Below, one piece after another: positions 1-8,224 of a stretch of DNA of 57,567 nucleotides. Numbering within the stretch: position 1 is the stretch's first letter; each line of letters starts with the position of its first letter. Under the pieces are notes generated by a model, which was not told the DNA's origin, made no database searches, and worked only from the letters and a program-made list of their open reading frames with translations. The position numbers and the translations under genes were made by a program. The stretch is from Novosphingobium subterraneum. Lineage in GTDB: Bacteria; Pseudomonadota; Alphaproteobacteria; Sphingomonadales; Sphingomonadaceae. The DNA lies in assembly GCF_000807925.1 (NCBI RefSeq), contig NZ_JRVC01000027.1, positions 1-57,567 of the forward strand, in the 5' to 3' direction.

Positions 1-7
1 CCCCCAA

Positions 8-29
8 CCCCTCCCGCCTGCGGGAGGGG
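8..29. repeat. GC-rich palindromic repeat (REP-like hairpin)
   Basis: A 10-bp perfect stem (CCCCTCCCGC pairing with GCGGGAGGGG) with a two-base loop lies at the window edge. It resembles the pyrimidine/purine-rich palindromes dispersed through sphingomonad genomes and is related in composition to the repeats at 85-137, 291-340, 977-999 and 12667-13161. Function unknown; it could act as a transcript-end hairpin. Confidence 0.6.
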
Positions 30-84
30 AGACTTGTTGGGATGGCCTTCCGGTGGCGGGGTGGGGCGGGGTGCTCGGTTGATA

Positions 85-137
85 GTGCCCCTCCACCATC
101 CTGCGGATGGTCCCCCTCCCCCGGTGGGGGGAGGAAC
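85..137. repeat. Dispersed palindromic repeat, copy 1
   Basis: This about 53-bp unit begins GTGCCCCTCCACCA and ends GGGGAGGAAC. It contains two small hairpins (CCACCATCCTGCGGATGG and CTCCCCC/GGGGGGAG). A near-identical second copy lies at 291-340 in the same orientation, about 206 bases away. It sits in the non-coding leader upstream of the first gene. Confidence 0.75.
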
Positions 138-249
138 TTGCGCCGACTCATGGGAGCGCGAGGGTTTTGACCCTCGCACTTTTTGCTTCTGCTTGACCCT
201 TCCCAGTTTTCGCTTTCCTACATTTAACCGTATGGGTTAATTGTGGGGG

Positions 250-1002
250 ATGGATGAGAATTTGCGAGATAAGCAGGCGCTGATCGGCGGGTGCCCCTCC
301 ACCACCTGCGGTGGTCCCCCTCCCCCGGTGGGGGAGGAACGGCGTCGGACTTCGCGGGTGCGGCGGGTGGATGTGGTGGATGACTCGGCGCTGGCGTTTG
401 TGCCGTTTGTGCATGTGGCGCCGCGGCGGAATTCGATCACGCCGGAGAAGCAGCGGCGGTTCATTGCCACGCTCGCGGCGACGGGGATTGTCAGCCAGGC
501 GGCGCTGCGCATCGGGGCTTCGGTCGAGGCGCTTTACAAGTTGCGGCATCGGGTGGGCGCGGAGGACTTTGCGCGGGCGTGGGATGCGGCGGTGGAGCGG
601 GGCTATTCGCGGCTGGAGGACTGTGCGCTGGAGCGGGCGATTGCCGGCGAGGAGCGGCCGGTGGTCTCGCGCGGGAAGGTCGTCGCCACGTGGACGCATC
701 ACAATACCGGGCTGCTGATGTTCCTGCTGCGCGCGCGGCGGCCGGAAAAGTATGGCGCGGTCAGGGTCGGCGACCTGCGCGAGGGGCATCCGGTCTATGA
801 GGCGCTGAAGGTGCGCTGGGAAGCCGAGCGGGCGGCGGCGGATGCGGCGAGTGCACAGGGCGCGCGGGCTTCGCTGCGGGCAAAGCTGCTGGGGATGCGG
901 GAGGCGGTGTTGCGGGAGGGGGTGCCGGGCGGCGCTGGCCCCTCCTCCGCTGGCCCCTCCTTCGCTGGTGATACCCTTCCTCCCCCTGACGGGGAGGAAT
1001 GA
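250..1002 (+). CDS. Hypothetical HTH protein with repeat-derived N- and C-termini
   Basis: About 250 aa from the ATG at 250, which follows a GGGGGA ribosome-binding site; a TTG at 241 is also in frame. The core (about residues 60-190) starts with a helix-turn-helix-like segment (TPEKQRRFIATLAATG, SQAALRIGASVEALYKLR), then ALERAIAGEE and LLMFLLRARRPEKYG. This layout is common in alphaproteobacterial hypotheticals loosely resembling terminase small subunits. DNA binding is inferred only from the helix-turn-helix look. Residues about 14-32 (CPSTTCGGPPPPVGEE) are encoded by a dispersed palindromic repeat, and the last residues plus the stop come from another hairpin, so both ends look acquired. 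It is convergent with the MarR-like gene, 4 bases away. Confidence 0.6.
   Translation: MDENLRDKQALIGGCPSTTCGGPPPPVGEERRRTSRVRRVDVVDDSALAFVPFVHVAPRRNSITPEKQRRFIATLAATGIVSQAALRIGASVEALYKLRHRVGAEDFARAWDAAVERGYSRLEDCALERAIAGEERPVVSRGKVVATWTHHNTGLLMFLLRARRPEKYGAVRVGDLREGHPVYEALKVRWEAERAAADAASAQGARASLRAKLLGMREAVLREGVPGGAGPSSAGPSFAGDTLPPPDGEE
291..340. repeat. Dispersed palindromic repeat, copy 2, inside a gene
   Basis: Second copy of the 85-137 unit, in frame within the 5' part of the gene at 250-1002. It encodes a Pro/Gly-rich patch. Its start (GTGCCCCTCCACCA) and end (GGGGGAGGAAC) match copy 1, with an indel in the G-run. Confidence 0.75.
977..999. repeat. Palindromic repeat at the 3' end of a gene
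   Basis: A perfect 9-bp stem TTCCTCCCC/GGGGAGGAA with loop CTGAC overlaps the last codons of the gene at 250-1002 and ends just before its TGA. It may double as a terminator between the two convergent genes, but there is no T-run. Confidence 0.6.
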
Positions 1003-1006
1003 GCGT

Positions 1007-1531
1007 TCAGTCTTCGGCGGTTGGCGTGAGGATCTTGTCGGCGATGTCCTCCATGCGCTGGCACATCAGGGCGAGCGTGGCGTCCATGGCGGCGAGCCCG
1101 GCGGGGCTGAGGTGGACGAAAGTGCGGCGGCCATCGCGGCCATCGTCCTCGCGCTCTACCAGGCCGCGCGCCTCGAGGATGCGCAGCCAGCGCAGCGCGG
1201 TCGTCGGCGGGACGTGGGCGCCGATGCAGGCGCTGGTGGTCGGCACGCGGCGGTTCTCGCGCCCGGCGACGTATAGATCGAGCAGGATGTCCCAGGTCGG
1301 CTCGCCGAAGAGATCGGCGGGCAGGTGCTTGTGGCGGCGGCGGCGGGCGGCGTAGAACTCGCGCGCGGCGACGGTGTGGCGGGCGATGGTCGCCTCATCA
1401 AGCGCCGGGGCGGCGGGCGCGGCGAAGGCGGGCGCGGCCGGAGCGGACGGGGCGCCGACGATGGTGAGACCGGCCCGGCGGCCGACGGAATCGCGCCGGG
1501 GGGGCGCACTGCGCATGGAACGTACGGTCAT
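1007..1531 (-). CDS. MarR-like winged-helix regulator
   Basis: 174 aa from ATG 1531. Residues 1-50 are a low-complexity Ala/Pro-rich leader. From about residue 60 there is a winged-helix fold: FGEPTWDILLDLYVAG, then ACIGAHVPPTTALRWLRILE as the recognition segment, GLVEREDDGRDGRRTFVHLS as the wing, and a C-terminal helix LAAMDATLALMCQRM. This is the layout of MarR/sphingomonad winged-helix transcription factors, often annotated as helix-turn-helix proteins, which bind DNA as dimers. No ligand can be assigned. It is last in a run of minus-strand genes (2525 to 1007) with gaps of 44-83 bases, and is convergent with the upstream hypothetical. Confidence 0.75.
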   Translation of the reverse strand: MTVRSMRSAPPRRDSVGRRAGLTIVGAPSAPAAPAFAAPAAPALDEATIARHTVAAREFYAARRRRHKHLPADLFGEPTWDILLDLYVAGRENRRVPTTSACIGAHVPPTTALRWLRILEARGLVEREDDGRDGRRTFVHLSPAGLAAMDATLALMCQRMEDIADKILTPTAED

Positions 1532-1614
1532 GTCTGTGGCTCCCGTGAAATGGGATGGATGGTAAGGCGGCGATGTCTTGCGGTGTCCGGCGGCGGGCCG
1601 GGGTGCCTAGGGCG

Positions 1615-2061
1615 TCAGGTGAGGCGCCAGGCGTGGTAGCGGCCGATGCGGTCGGTCCGCTGGAGATGCGCGGTGGTGCCGAGGAGAAGCGCGGCGCTCT
1701 GGATGGCGATGGGCAGCTGGCTCATCGCGAAGTAGCCGTAGCGGACGAGCGAGAGGTCTATCATCTTGGCGAGGTGGGCGAGGATCAGGATCACTTGCCC
1801 CGAACAGGCCCAGAGCGGCCAGGCGCGGTTGGCGCGCAAGGCTACCCACAGCAGCGCGGCCAGGGCCCAGCTGTCGATGACCAGGTGCCCCGGGTCGATC
1901 GCGAAGAAGGCGGGACTGCCGAACAGGGCATGGTTGGCGAGATCGAGCAGGATGGTCGCGATAAGGATGGCCGCGACCATGCGCTCCGGCTCCCCGCCCT
2001 TGCGCAAGGCAAAGACGAGGATGCCGACAAAGGCGATGCGAGCGGCCCAGATCATGAGCAT
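1615..2061 (-). CDS. Hypothetical integral membrane protein
   Basis: 148 aa from ATG 2061 (ATG at 2055 also possible). Hydrophobic stretches at about residues 3-18, 28-46, 62-78, 84-103 and 115-130 suggest four or five membrane helices; a basic tail (HLQRTDRIGRYHAWRLT) follows. No conserved catalytic motif was recognised. It lies between a helical hypothetical (44 bases upstream) and the MarR-like regulator (83 bases downstream), all on the minus strand, so co-transcription is possible. Confidence 0.6.
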   Translation of the reverse strand: MLMIWAARIAFVGILVFALRKGGEPERMVAAILIATILLDLANHALFGSPAFFAIDPGHLVIDSWALAALLWVALRANRAWPLWACSGQVILILAHLAKMIDLSLVRYGYFAMSQLPIAIQSAALLLGTTAHLQRTDRIGRYHAWRLT

Positions 2062-2105
2062 TGCTTCAACCCCTGCCTGCTGCCGTACCTGTCAGCACTC
2101 GGGGC

Positions 2106-2525
2106 TCAGGCCGCATCGACCAGCGCGACCGGGTGGGCGGCGTCGCCGAGCGAGCCCTTTGGCGGGCAGTCGTCGACCAGGCCAGAGCCCATTTCGCGGC
2201 CGACGTCGGCCAGCTTGCCATGGACGCGGGCGAGTTCGCCGCTGGCATCGAGCACCGCCTTCTGGCTGGCGGCGAGGCGGAGCAGCGCTTCCTGGCCGGT
2301 GAACGGGCCGACCGGGGCTTCACGCCGGGCACGGACCATGGTGGCGAGCAGGTTGGCCTGGCGGATCAGCGCTTCATCGAGCGCGGCCTCGGCTTCGTGC
2401 AGATCGCGGGTGATGCGCAGGCCATGAACGGCCGTGGCATTGCCGGCAGCGGCGGCGCGCCGCTTGTCCTGCCCGCCCTTGGTTTGCCCGAAAGTCATCG
2501 CGATCGTGTTGTCAGTAGCTTTCAT
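2106..2525 (-). CDS. Hypothetical helical protein
   Basis: 139 aa from ATG 2525, with AGGGTG upstream; a GTG at 2531 is an alternative. The protein is predicted soluble and largely alpha-helical with repeated Ala/Leu/Glu patterns at about residues 45-115 (for example TRDLHEAEAALDEALIRQAN). There is no signal peptide and no recognised family. The run of heptad-like positions could form a coiled coil. Nothing in the sequence assigns a function. Confidence 0.55.
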   Translation of the reverse strand: MKATDNTIAMTFGQTKGGQDKRRAAAAGNATAVHGLRITRDLHEAEAALDEALIRQANLLATMVRARREAPVGPFTGQEALLRLAASQKAVLDASGELARVHGKLADVGREMGSGLVDDCPPKGSLGDAAHPVALVDAA

Positions 2526-2637
2526 CTTCACACCCTGTCCCGCCCCATTGCCAGGACGGACCCCTTCATGTGGACGCCGACGCCCCCGCGCCGGAAATCC
2601 GGTTCATGGAAGGAGATGGTCGGTGAAGGACCTTGCC

Positions 2638-3213
2638 CTACCGATCGAGCATGGCGGACAGTTGCATGAACATGCTCAGCCCACCCAGCACGATCAGGAT
2701 CAGAAACACCGTTATGCCGCCAATATACCCCAGCCGCAGAAGAGTGCCGTTCGGCCCGTCGAACATCTCCGGGAGGACATGATGATAGACCATCCCGTCA
2801 GCCTCGGCCGGCGCCTGGCGCCTGCGTTCGACCTGAGCATCGGCCCGACCCTCGATCCCTGGTGCATCTTGCACCGGAAGCCTGGCCTCTGCTCCTGACG
2901 GTCCGACATCCGTGTCATCCCGAGAGCTGGTTTCGACCGGAAGCGGCGGAAAACGTATATGGGAATCTTCATATACGGGTTGTTCGTATGTCTCCACCAA
3001 TCGGCGATAGGCTTGCGCGACCTCACCCCGGGTGGCCACGCCAAGCTTGGCCCGGGCCAGCATGATGCGTTGATCGACGGTATGAGGCGAAATCCCGAGC
3101 TGACGCGAGATCTCCTTCGATGTCATATGCTGAATCAACAGATCGAGAACCTCTCTCTGCTTTGCCGTCAGCTCGACCAGCGGATTGTCGCAAAGTTCGC
3201 CCGTCACAATCAT
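2638..3213 (-). CDS. Membrane-tethered LuxR-type HTH regulator
   Basis: 191 aa from ATG 3213. Residues 10-70 form a GerE/LuxR-type helix-turn-helix (LTAKQREVLDLLIQHMTSKE, then SRQLGISPHTVDQRIMLARA), normally the DNA-binding output of NarL/FixJ or LuxR proteins. No receiver or autoinducer domain is present. After a polar, probably disordered linker (about 75-150), residues 162-185 are a single hydrophobic helix (IGGITVFLILIVLGGLSMFM), so the protein is probably anchored with its DNA-binding head in the cytoplasm. It is divergent from a NarL-type two-component pair; the 246-base gap at 3214-3459 carries the promoters. Confidence 0.75.
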   Translation of the reverse strand: MIVTGELCDNPLVELTAKQREVLDLLIQHMTSKEISRQLGISPHTVDQRIMLARAKLGVATRGEVAQAYRRLVETYEQPVYEDSHIRFPPLPVETSSRDDTDVGPSGAEARLPVQDAPGIEGRADAQVERRRQAPAEADGMVYHHVLPEMFDGPNGTLLRLGYIGGITVFLILIVLGGLSMFMQLSAMLDR

Positions 3214-3459
3214 TGCAGTGATGAATCCCGACTATTCCCGGCCTTCGAAAAAGGTAAACATCCGGTACTGTCAATTCTGCACGAACGCCCCGAATTTGCC
3301 AAATATTCTTTCATTCATCGCACCATGAAGGTGATCAGCCAGTTAAAACGCGCTTAACTTGGGGCGGCGCAAACCCGGCGTGTCCAAATCGCTGTTCACG
3401 GCGCGTATGGCGTGCAAAAATGATGCGGGGAGTCCGAATCAGGACAGGACGGGTAGGAA

Positions 3460-5094
3460 ATGCGCAGGCGTAACACGGGGCGAGTCGTTGCGACCGGACG
3501 GGCCATCCTTGCGCTTGCGTTTCTGCTCGCCCTGGTGCTTGATCCGACCGTACCGGTGCGGGACAGCGCCTTGGGCTACAGCCTGCTTTCGGCATACACG
3601 CTGTGGACGGCAGCGCTTATGGTCCTCGCGTGGCGAAGCTGGTGGTTCGATTTTCGGCTTGCTCCAGCCGCGCAGGCCATCGACATCGCAATCTTCATCG
3701 CGGCAGTCTATTTCACCGAAAGCCGCTACACCGAGTTCCAGAGCCCGTTCCTCGCACTGGCCGCGTTCCTGCTTGTTGTCGCCATGGTTCGTTGGAACTG
3801 GCGCGCCACGGTCGTCACCGCCATCGTTTTGCTGTTCACGAACCTGCTGTTCGGAATGATCCTGTACTCCTGGGGCGTCGACATCGATCCCTACCGCTTC
3901 GTACGGCGCACGATCTACATGATCCTGCTTGCCTCGATGCTGATCTGGTTGAGCATGTCACGCTCGACCGGGCGCCTGGCAGTGTTGCCAGAGCCGACGG
4001 GGATTCCGGGCAAACGGCGCGACCTCGTGTTCGATGGAGCGCTCAATCTGCTGGTCCAGTCCTTCGGAGCGCGCAACGTCGCCTTCGCCTTCGCCAGCAG
4101 CGAGGAACCGTGGATCGATCTGCGCCGCATGGACGATGGGGTTCCGGACAGACAGCGCCTTTCGCCTGAAACATTCGCGGAGGAGCTCCTTGCCCCCCTG
4201 CCGACGATGCTCATAGACATGAAGCGAAGCAGGCAACTGATCGAAACCCCTGCCGACGACGCGATCGAAGTCCGCGCCGAGCAGCTGGATTCGCGGCTTG
4301 CGACCTACCTCGGTGTCGAGACCGGGATGATCGCTTCGGTGCGCAGCGTGATGGGGTCCGGCCATCTCGTTGTGTGGAATGCCCACGCCCTCAGTTTTGA
4401 CGATATCGGCCTGATGTCTGCCATCGCCCGGGAGGTCGGACAGGCGCTGGACCGGGAAGAAATGGCCCTGCTTGCCCGAACAGCAGCCGAAACCGGCATC
4501 AGGCACGCGGTCGCGCGCGACCTGCACGATAGTGTCGCCCAGTTCCTGGCGGGCACGCTGTTCCGTCTCGAAGCGCTGCGACGCTGGATCCGCGAAGGCA
4601 ATGACCCGGAAGGCGAGATCGATTCGATCAAGAACGCATTGCGCCGCGAACAGGGGCAGCTGCGCCTGCTGATCGAACGACTGAGGCGGGGACAGGACAG
4701 CGACCGCCGGACCGATATTGCCGAGGAGCTGCGCGATCTTCTGGCTGAGGCAGGTGCGCACTGGCACATCTCGACCGAGCTTGTGCTGACAGGTGCGCCC
4801 GAGCCGGTGTCCGTGCAGCTTTCCCACGAAATCCGCCAACTGGTGCGCGAAGCAATTGCCAACGCGGCCCGTCACGGCAAGTGCAGCAAGGTGCTTGTCA
4901 GCCTGACCGAAGATGTCGGCGAACTGCGCCTGAGCATCACCGATGATGGCGTCGGATTCCCCACCCTCGGCAATGCCGCGCGGCCACGCTCGATTTCGGA
5001 ACGTGTCGAAGCGCTGGGGGGGAGCTTCAGGCTTGATTCCAGCAGAGGCGGCGCTCGTCTCGAAATTGCCTTACGATCCGGAGAACTTGCATGA
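3460..5094 (+). CDS. NarL-family sensor histidine kinase
   Basis: 544 aa from ATG 3460. Residues 10-165 hold about six hydrophobic segments, a membrane input module of unrecognised type. A GAF-like region spans roughly 190-330. The HisKA_3 dimerisation helix contains the phospho-accepting His in ARDLHDSVAQFLAGTLF (about 350-370). The HATPase domain follows, with N-box REAIANAARHGK and G-box ITDDGVGFP. It should autophosphorylate and pass the phosphate to the response regulator, whose ATG overlaps the kinase stop by four bases (ATGA). The stimulus cannot be read from the sequence. Confidence 0.9.
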   Translation: MRRRNTGRVVATGRAILALAFLLALVLDPTVPVRDSALGYSLLSAYTLWTAALMVLAWRSWWFDFRLAPAAQAIDIAIFIAAVYFTESRYTEFQSPFLALAAFLLVVAMVRWNWRATVVTAIVLLFTNLLFGMILYSWGVDIDPYRFVRRTIYMILLASMLIWLSMSRSTGRLAVLPEPTGIPGKRRDLVFDGALNLLVQSFGARNVAFAFASSEEPWIDLRRMDDGVPDRQRLSPETFAEELLAPLPTMLIDMKRSRQLIETPADDAIEVRAEQLDSRLATYLGVETGMIASVRSVMGSGHLVVWNAHALSFDDIGLMSAIAREVGQALDREEMALLARTAAETGIRHAVARDLHDSVAQFLAGTLFRLEALRRWIREGNDPEGEIDSIKNALRREQGQLRLLIERLRRGQDSDRRTDIAEELRDLLAEAGAHWHISTELVLTGAPEPVSVQLSHEIRQLVREAIANAARHGKCSKVLVSLTEDVGELRLSITDDGVGFPTLGNAARPRSISERVEALGGSFRLDSSRGGARLEIALRSGELA

Positions 5095-5717
5095 TTCCAG
5101 TCCTAGTGGCCGATGACCACGGCTTCATCCGCGCAGGCGTGGAAGCGGTGTTGCGCGGCACCCGGTTCTCGGTAGTAGCGGCCACCGCAAGTGGCGAGGA
5201 AACGCTGGACGCGATCAAGACCCACGATCCGGCCATTGTCCTGCTTGATATCAACATGCCCGGCATGAACGGCGTGCAGACGCTGGAAGTCTTGCGCGAT
5301 CGTGGCGACAAGCGCCCTGTCGTGCTGCTGACCGCCGAGATCAATGATCGCCAGCTGATTTCGGTGATGCGTGCAGGGGTAGAGGGCATCGTCTCGAAAG
5401 ACGGGGCGGAGGACGGCCTGGTCGACGTGCTGGAAAAGGTTCACGGCGGCCAGAAGGCCATCGAGCCGATCTTCCTGCAGCGGGCCATCGATCTTTCGCT
5501 GCGCCCCGATGCGCAGGGGCCGCTGGCCAAGCTCAACCCGCGCGAGCGCAAGATCGCCGGGCTGGTGGCACGTGGCCTGCGCAACCGCGACATCGGAGCG
5601 GAACTGGGCATCGGCGAAGGCACGGTGAAAGTCTATTTGCACACGATGTACCAGAAGCTGGGCATCGATAACCGCACCGAACTAGCGCTGCTGGCGGTGA
5701 ACGAACAGGACAACTGA
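5091..5717 (+). CDS. NarL/FixJ-family response regulator
   Basis: 208 aa. The receiver domain has the acidic pair in VADDHGFIRAG, the phospho-acceptor Asp in IVLLDINMPGMNG (about residue 53), Thr in LLTAE and Lys in VSKDG. A LuxR-type HTH is at about 142-200 (LNPRERKIAGLVARGLRNRD, TVKVYLHTMYQKLG). It is translationally coupled to the upstream kinase (ATGA overlap) and is its obvious cognate partner. Regulated genes are unknown; the adjacent divergent HTH protein and its own operon are candidates. A long hairpin follows the stop. Confidence 0.92.
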   Translation: MIPVLVADDHGFIRAGVEAVLRGTRFSVVAATASGEETLDAIKTHDPAIVLLDINMPGMNGVQTLEVLRDRGDKRPVVLLTAEINDRQLISVMRAGVEGIVSKDGAEDGLVDVLEKVHGGQKAIEPIFLQRAIDLSLRPDAQGPLAKLNPRERKIAGLVARGLRNRDIGAELGIGEGTVKVYLHTMYQKLGIDNRTELALLAVNEQDN

Positions 5718-5719
5718 TC

Positions 5720-5800
5720 GGTCGTTCGAGCCTGAAAAGCGGGACCCCCGGGTCGAGCCCGGGGTGACGGCAGGGAGGTTGGAGGCGAGTTTGAACGACC
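5720..5800. terminator. Nested hairpin / REP element between convergent genes
   Basis: An inner stem CCCCGGG-TCGAG-CCCGGGG (5746-5764) is nested in an outer pair GGTCGTTC (5720-5727) and GAACGACC (5793-5800). The inner core is the common alphaproteobacterial REP type. It lies between the convergent response regulator (ends 5717) and acyl-CoA dehydrogenase (ends 5838), a typical position for a bidirectional transcript end. There is no strong T-run. Confidence 0.55.
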
Positions 5801-5837
5801 CGCAACGGTATCGTCCTGACGGGCTTCTCTTGCCCTC

Positions 5838-7007
5838 TCAATAACTCCTTGGCAGCCCGAGCACGTGTTCGGCCAGGAACGACAGGATCAGGTTCGTGCT
5901 GATCGGCGCAACTTGATAGAGGCGCGTTTCGCGCAGCTTGCGCTCCACGTCGTATTCCTCGGCAAAGCCGAAGCCGCCGTGGGTCTGGACGCAGGCGTTG
6001 CCCGCTTCCCATGAGGCATCGGCGGCGAGCATCTTGGCCATGTTGGCCTCTGCCCCCATCGGCAGGCCAGCTTCGTACATTCGCGCCGCCTCGCGCACCA
6101 TCAGTTCCGCCGCGCGCATCTGCGCATAGGCCTTGGCAATGGGAAAGGCGACACCCTGATTGGCGCCGATCGCCCGCCCGAACACCTGCCGCTCCTTGGC
6201 GTACTCCACCGACCGCTGCGTGAACCACTTGGCATCGCCAACGCATTCCGCGGCAATCAGCACCCGCTCGGCGTTCATGCCGGAGAGGATGTAGCGGAAG
6301 CCCTTGCCCTCCTCGCCCAGCAGGTTCGCGGCCGGGATGCGCATGTTGTCGAAGAACACCTCAGTGGTGGCATGGTTCATCATCGTGCGGATCGGGCGGA
6401 TGGTCAGCGATCTGCCCACCACTTCGCGCATGTCGACGATGAACACTGAAAGCCCATCGGTCTTCTTCGCCAGCTCCTCGCGCGGGGTGGTCCGCGCCAG
6501 CAACAGCATCAGGTCGGAATGCTCGGCCCGGCTGGTCCAGATCTTCTGGCCGTTGACGACGTATTCGTCGCCCTCGCGACGGGCGAAGGTGCGCAAGCTG
6601 GTGGTGTCGGTCCCGCTCGTCGGTTCGGTCACGCCAAAGGCCTGCAGGCGCAACTCGCCGCTGGCGATCTTTGGCAGATACTGGCACTTCTGCTCTTCCG
6701 AGCCGTGGCGCAGGATCGTGCCCATGATATACATCTGCGCGTGGCACGCCCCGCCATTGCCGCCCTCGGCCTGGATTGTCTCGAGGATCGCCGCCGCCGC
6801 GCCGAGGCCAAGCCCCGATCCGCCGTACTCCTCGGGGATCAGCACCGAAAGCCAGCCCGCTTGCGTCAGCGCGTTGACGAATTCTGTAGGGTACTGGCGC
6901 TTCTCGTCCAGCTTGCGCCAGTATTCGCCCGGAAATTGCGCACAGAGCTTGCGCACGCCCTCGCGGATTTCGCCGTGGTCCTCGGAGTCATAAGGCGAGA
7001 GGATCAT
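5838..7007 (-). CDS. Acyl-CoA dehydrogenase (IVD/LCAD-like catalytic base)
   Basis: 389 aa from ATG 7007, overlapping the thiolase stop by one base (TGATG). It is an FAD-dependent alpha,beta-dehydrogenase of acyl-CoA thioesters. Visible motifs: GVTEPTSGTDTTSL (FAD/substrate loop), NGQKIWTSRAEHSD and the C-terminal THGGFGFAEEYDVERKLRE. At the usual catalytic-Glu site (YEGTSE in MCAD-like enzymes) the sequence is LYQVAPIST, lacking Glu. A Glu is present in GMNAERVLIAAE, the helix-G position used by isovaleryl- and long-chain acyl-CoA dehydrogenases. It is the last gene of a five-gene operon. Branched or bulky acyl-CoA substrates are an inference. Confidence 0.9.
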   Translation of the reverse strand: MILSPYDSEDHGEIREGVRKLCAQFPGEYWRKLDEKRQYPTEFVNALTQAGWLSVLIPEEYGGSGLGLGAAAAILETIQAEGGNGGACHAQMYIMGTILRHGSEEQKCQYLPKIASGELRLQAFGVTEPTSGTDTTSLRTFARREGDEYVVNGQKIWTSRAEHSDLMLLLARTTPREELAKKTDGLSVFIVDMREVVGRSLTIRPIRTMMNHATTEVFFDNMRIPAANLLGEEGKGFRYILSGMNAERVLIAAECVGDAKWFTQRSVEYAKERQVFGRAIGANQGVAFPIAKAYAQMRAAELMVREAARMYEAGLPMGAEANMAKMLAADASWEAGNACVQTHGGFGFAEEYDVERKLRETRLYQVAPISTNLILSFLAEHVLGLPRSY

Positions 7008-8224
7008 CAGGCGGCCTCGAATACGGCTGCTATGCCTTGCCCGCCGCCGATGCACATCGTCTCAAGCCCATAGCGCCCGCCGCGCCGTTGCAGTTCGCGC
7101 GTGAGGTTGGCGAGGATGCGGCCGCCGGTCGCGCCGATGGGGTGGCCGAGGCTGATGCCCGAGCCATTGACGTTGAGCATGTCGTGGCGGCTGTCATCGT
7201 CCGACCAGCCCCAGCCCTTGAGGCAGGCGAGGACTTGCGGCGCGAAGGCCTCGTTCAGCTCGATCAGGTCGATGTCGGCCCACGACAGGCCATTGCGGGC
7301 AAACAGCCGCTCGGTTGCGGGGACCGGGCCATAGCCCATGCGCGAGGGATCGCAGCCCGCCGCCGCCCACGAATGGAACCAGGCGATCGGCTCCAGCCCA
7401 AGCTCTTCCAGCTTGTCCTCGGCCACGACCAGACACGCCGCCGCCGCATCGTTCTGCTGGCTGGCATTGCCTGCGGTGACCACACCCTTTTCAAGCGGCT
7501 TGAGCTTGCCGAGCGATTCCATGGTCGCGTCGGCGCGATAGCCCTCGTCGTGTGCGAAGGTCACCGGGTCGCCCTTCCTCTGCGGGATGGTCACCGGCAC
7601 CAGTTCATCATCAAACAGGCCCTTGGCCCAGGCGGCTGCGGCGCGCTGGTGGCTGCGCACGGCGTAGGCATCGCAGGCTTCGCGGCTGATGCCGAAGTCC
7701 TTCGCAAGATTCTCCGCCGTCTCGATCATGCCCGAGATCACGCCATAGCGCTCGATCGGCTGGCTCATCACCCGCCCCCGCGTCAGGCGGTCATGCAGCG
7801 TCAGCGAGCCTGCGCGCACGCCCTTGCGCACATCGGTGGTGTAGTGCTCGACGTTGGACATCGATTCCACGCCGCCCGCCACCACGACATCGGACACGCC
7901 CGTCTGCACCATCATCGCGGCATTGACGATGGCCTGCAGGCCGGAACCGCAGCGCCGGTCGAGCTGATAGCCCGGCACTTCCTCGGGCAGTCCGGCCAGC
8001 AGCCAGGACCAGTGCGAGATGCACGGCGCCTCGCCATTGCCATAGCCTTGCGCGAAGATCACGTCGTCCACCCGGGCGGGATCGATCTTCGTCCGCTCCA
8101 TCAGCGCGGTGAGGATCGTCGCGCCAAGCTGCCCGGCGGTGAGCGAGGAAATGCTGCCACCAAACTTGCCGACGGCAGTGCGGATCGGGGCGACGATGGC
8201 GGCTCTACGAAGGGTCATGGTCAT
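7007..8224 (-). CDS. Thiolase (acetyl-CoA C-acyltransferase)
   Basis: 405 aa. It cleaves 3-ketoacyl-CoA with CoA to acetyl-CoA (or propionyl-CoA) and a shortened acyl-CoA. The nucleophile Cys is in YQLDRRCGSGLQAI (about residue 93). The C-terminal catalytic loops are NVNGSGISLGHPIGATGG (His) and ETMCIGGGQG (second Cys). Length is typical of thiolase II proteins. The ATG at 8224 overlaps the CoA-transferase stop by four bases, and its own stop overlaps the next ATG, so the operon is translationally coupled. Confidence 0.92.
   Translation of the reverse strand: MTMTLRRAAIVAPIRTAVGKFGGSISSLTAGQLGATILTALMERTKIDPARVDDVIFAQGYGNGEAPCISHWSWLLAGLPEEVPGYQLDRRCGSGLQAIVNAAMMVQTGVSDVVVAGGVESMSNVEHYTTDVRKGVRAGSLTLHDRLTRGRVMSQPIERYGVISGMIETAENLAKDFGISREACDAYAVRSHQRAAAAWAKGLFDDELVPVTIPQRKGDPVTFAHDEGYRADATMESLGKLKPLEKGVVTAGNASQQNDAAAACLVVAEDKLEELGLEPIAWFHSWAAAGCDPSRMGYGPVPATERLFARNGLSWADIDLIELNEAFAPQVLACLKGWGWSDDDSRHDMLNVNGSGISLGHPIGATGGRILANLTRELQRRGGRYGLETMCIGGGQGIAAVFEAA

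Noticed and set aside
1..240. A 68-codon frame at 34-240 as a gene
   Set aside because: It is made almost entirely of repeat sequence and has no ribosome-binding site.
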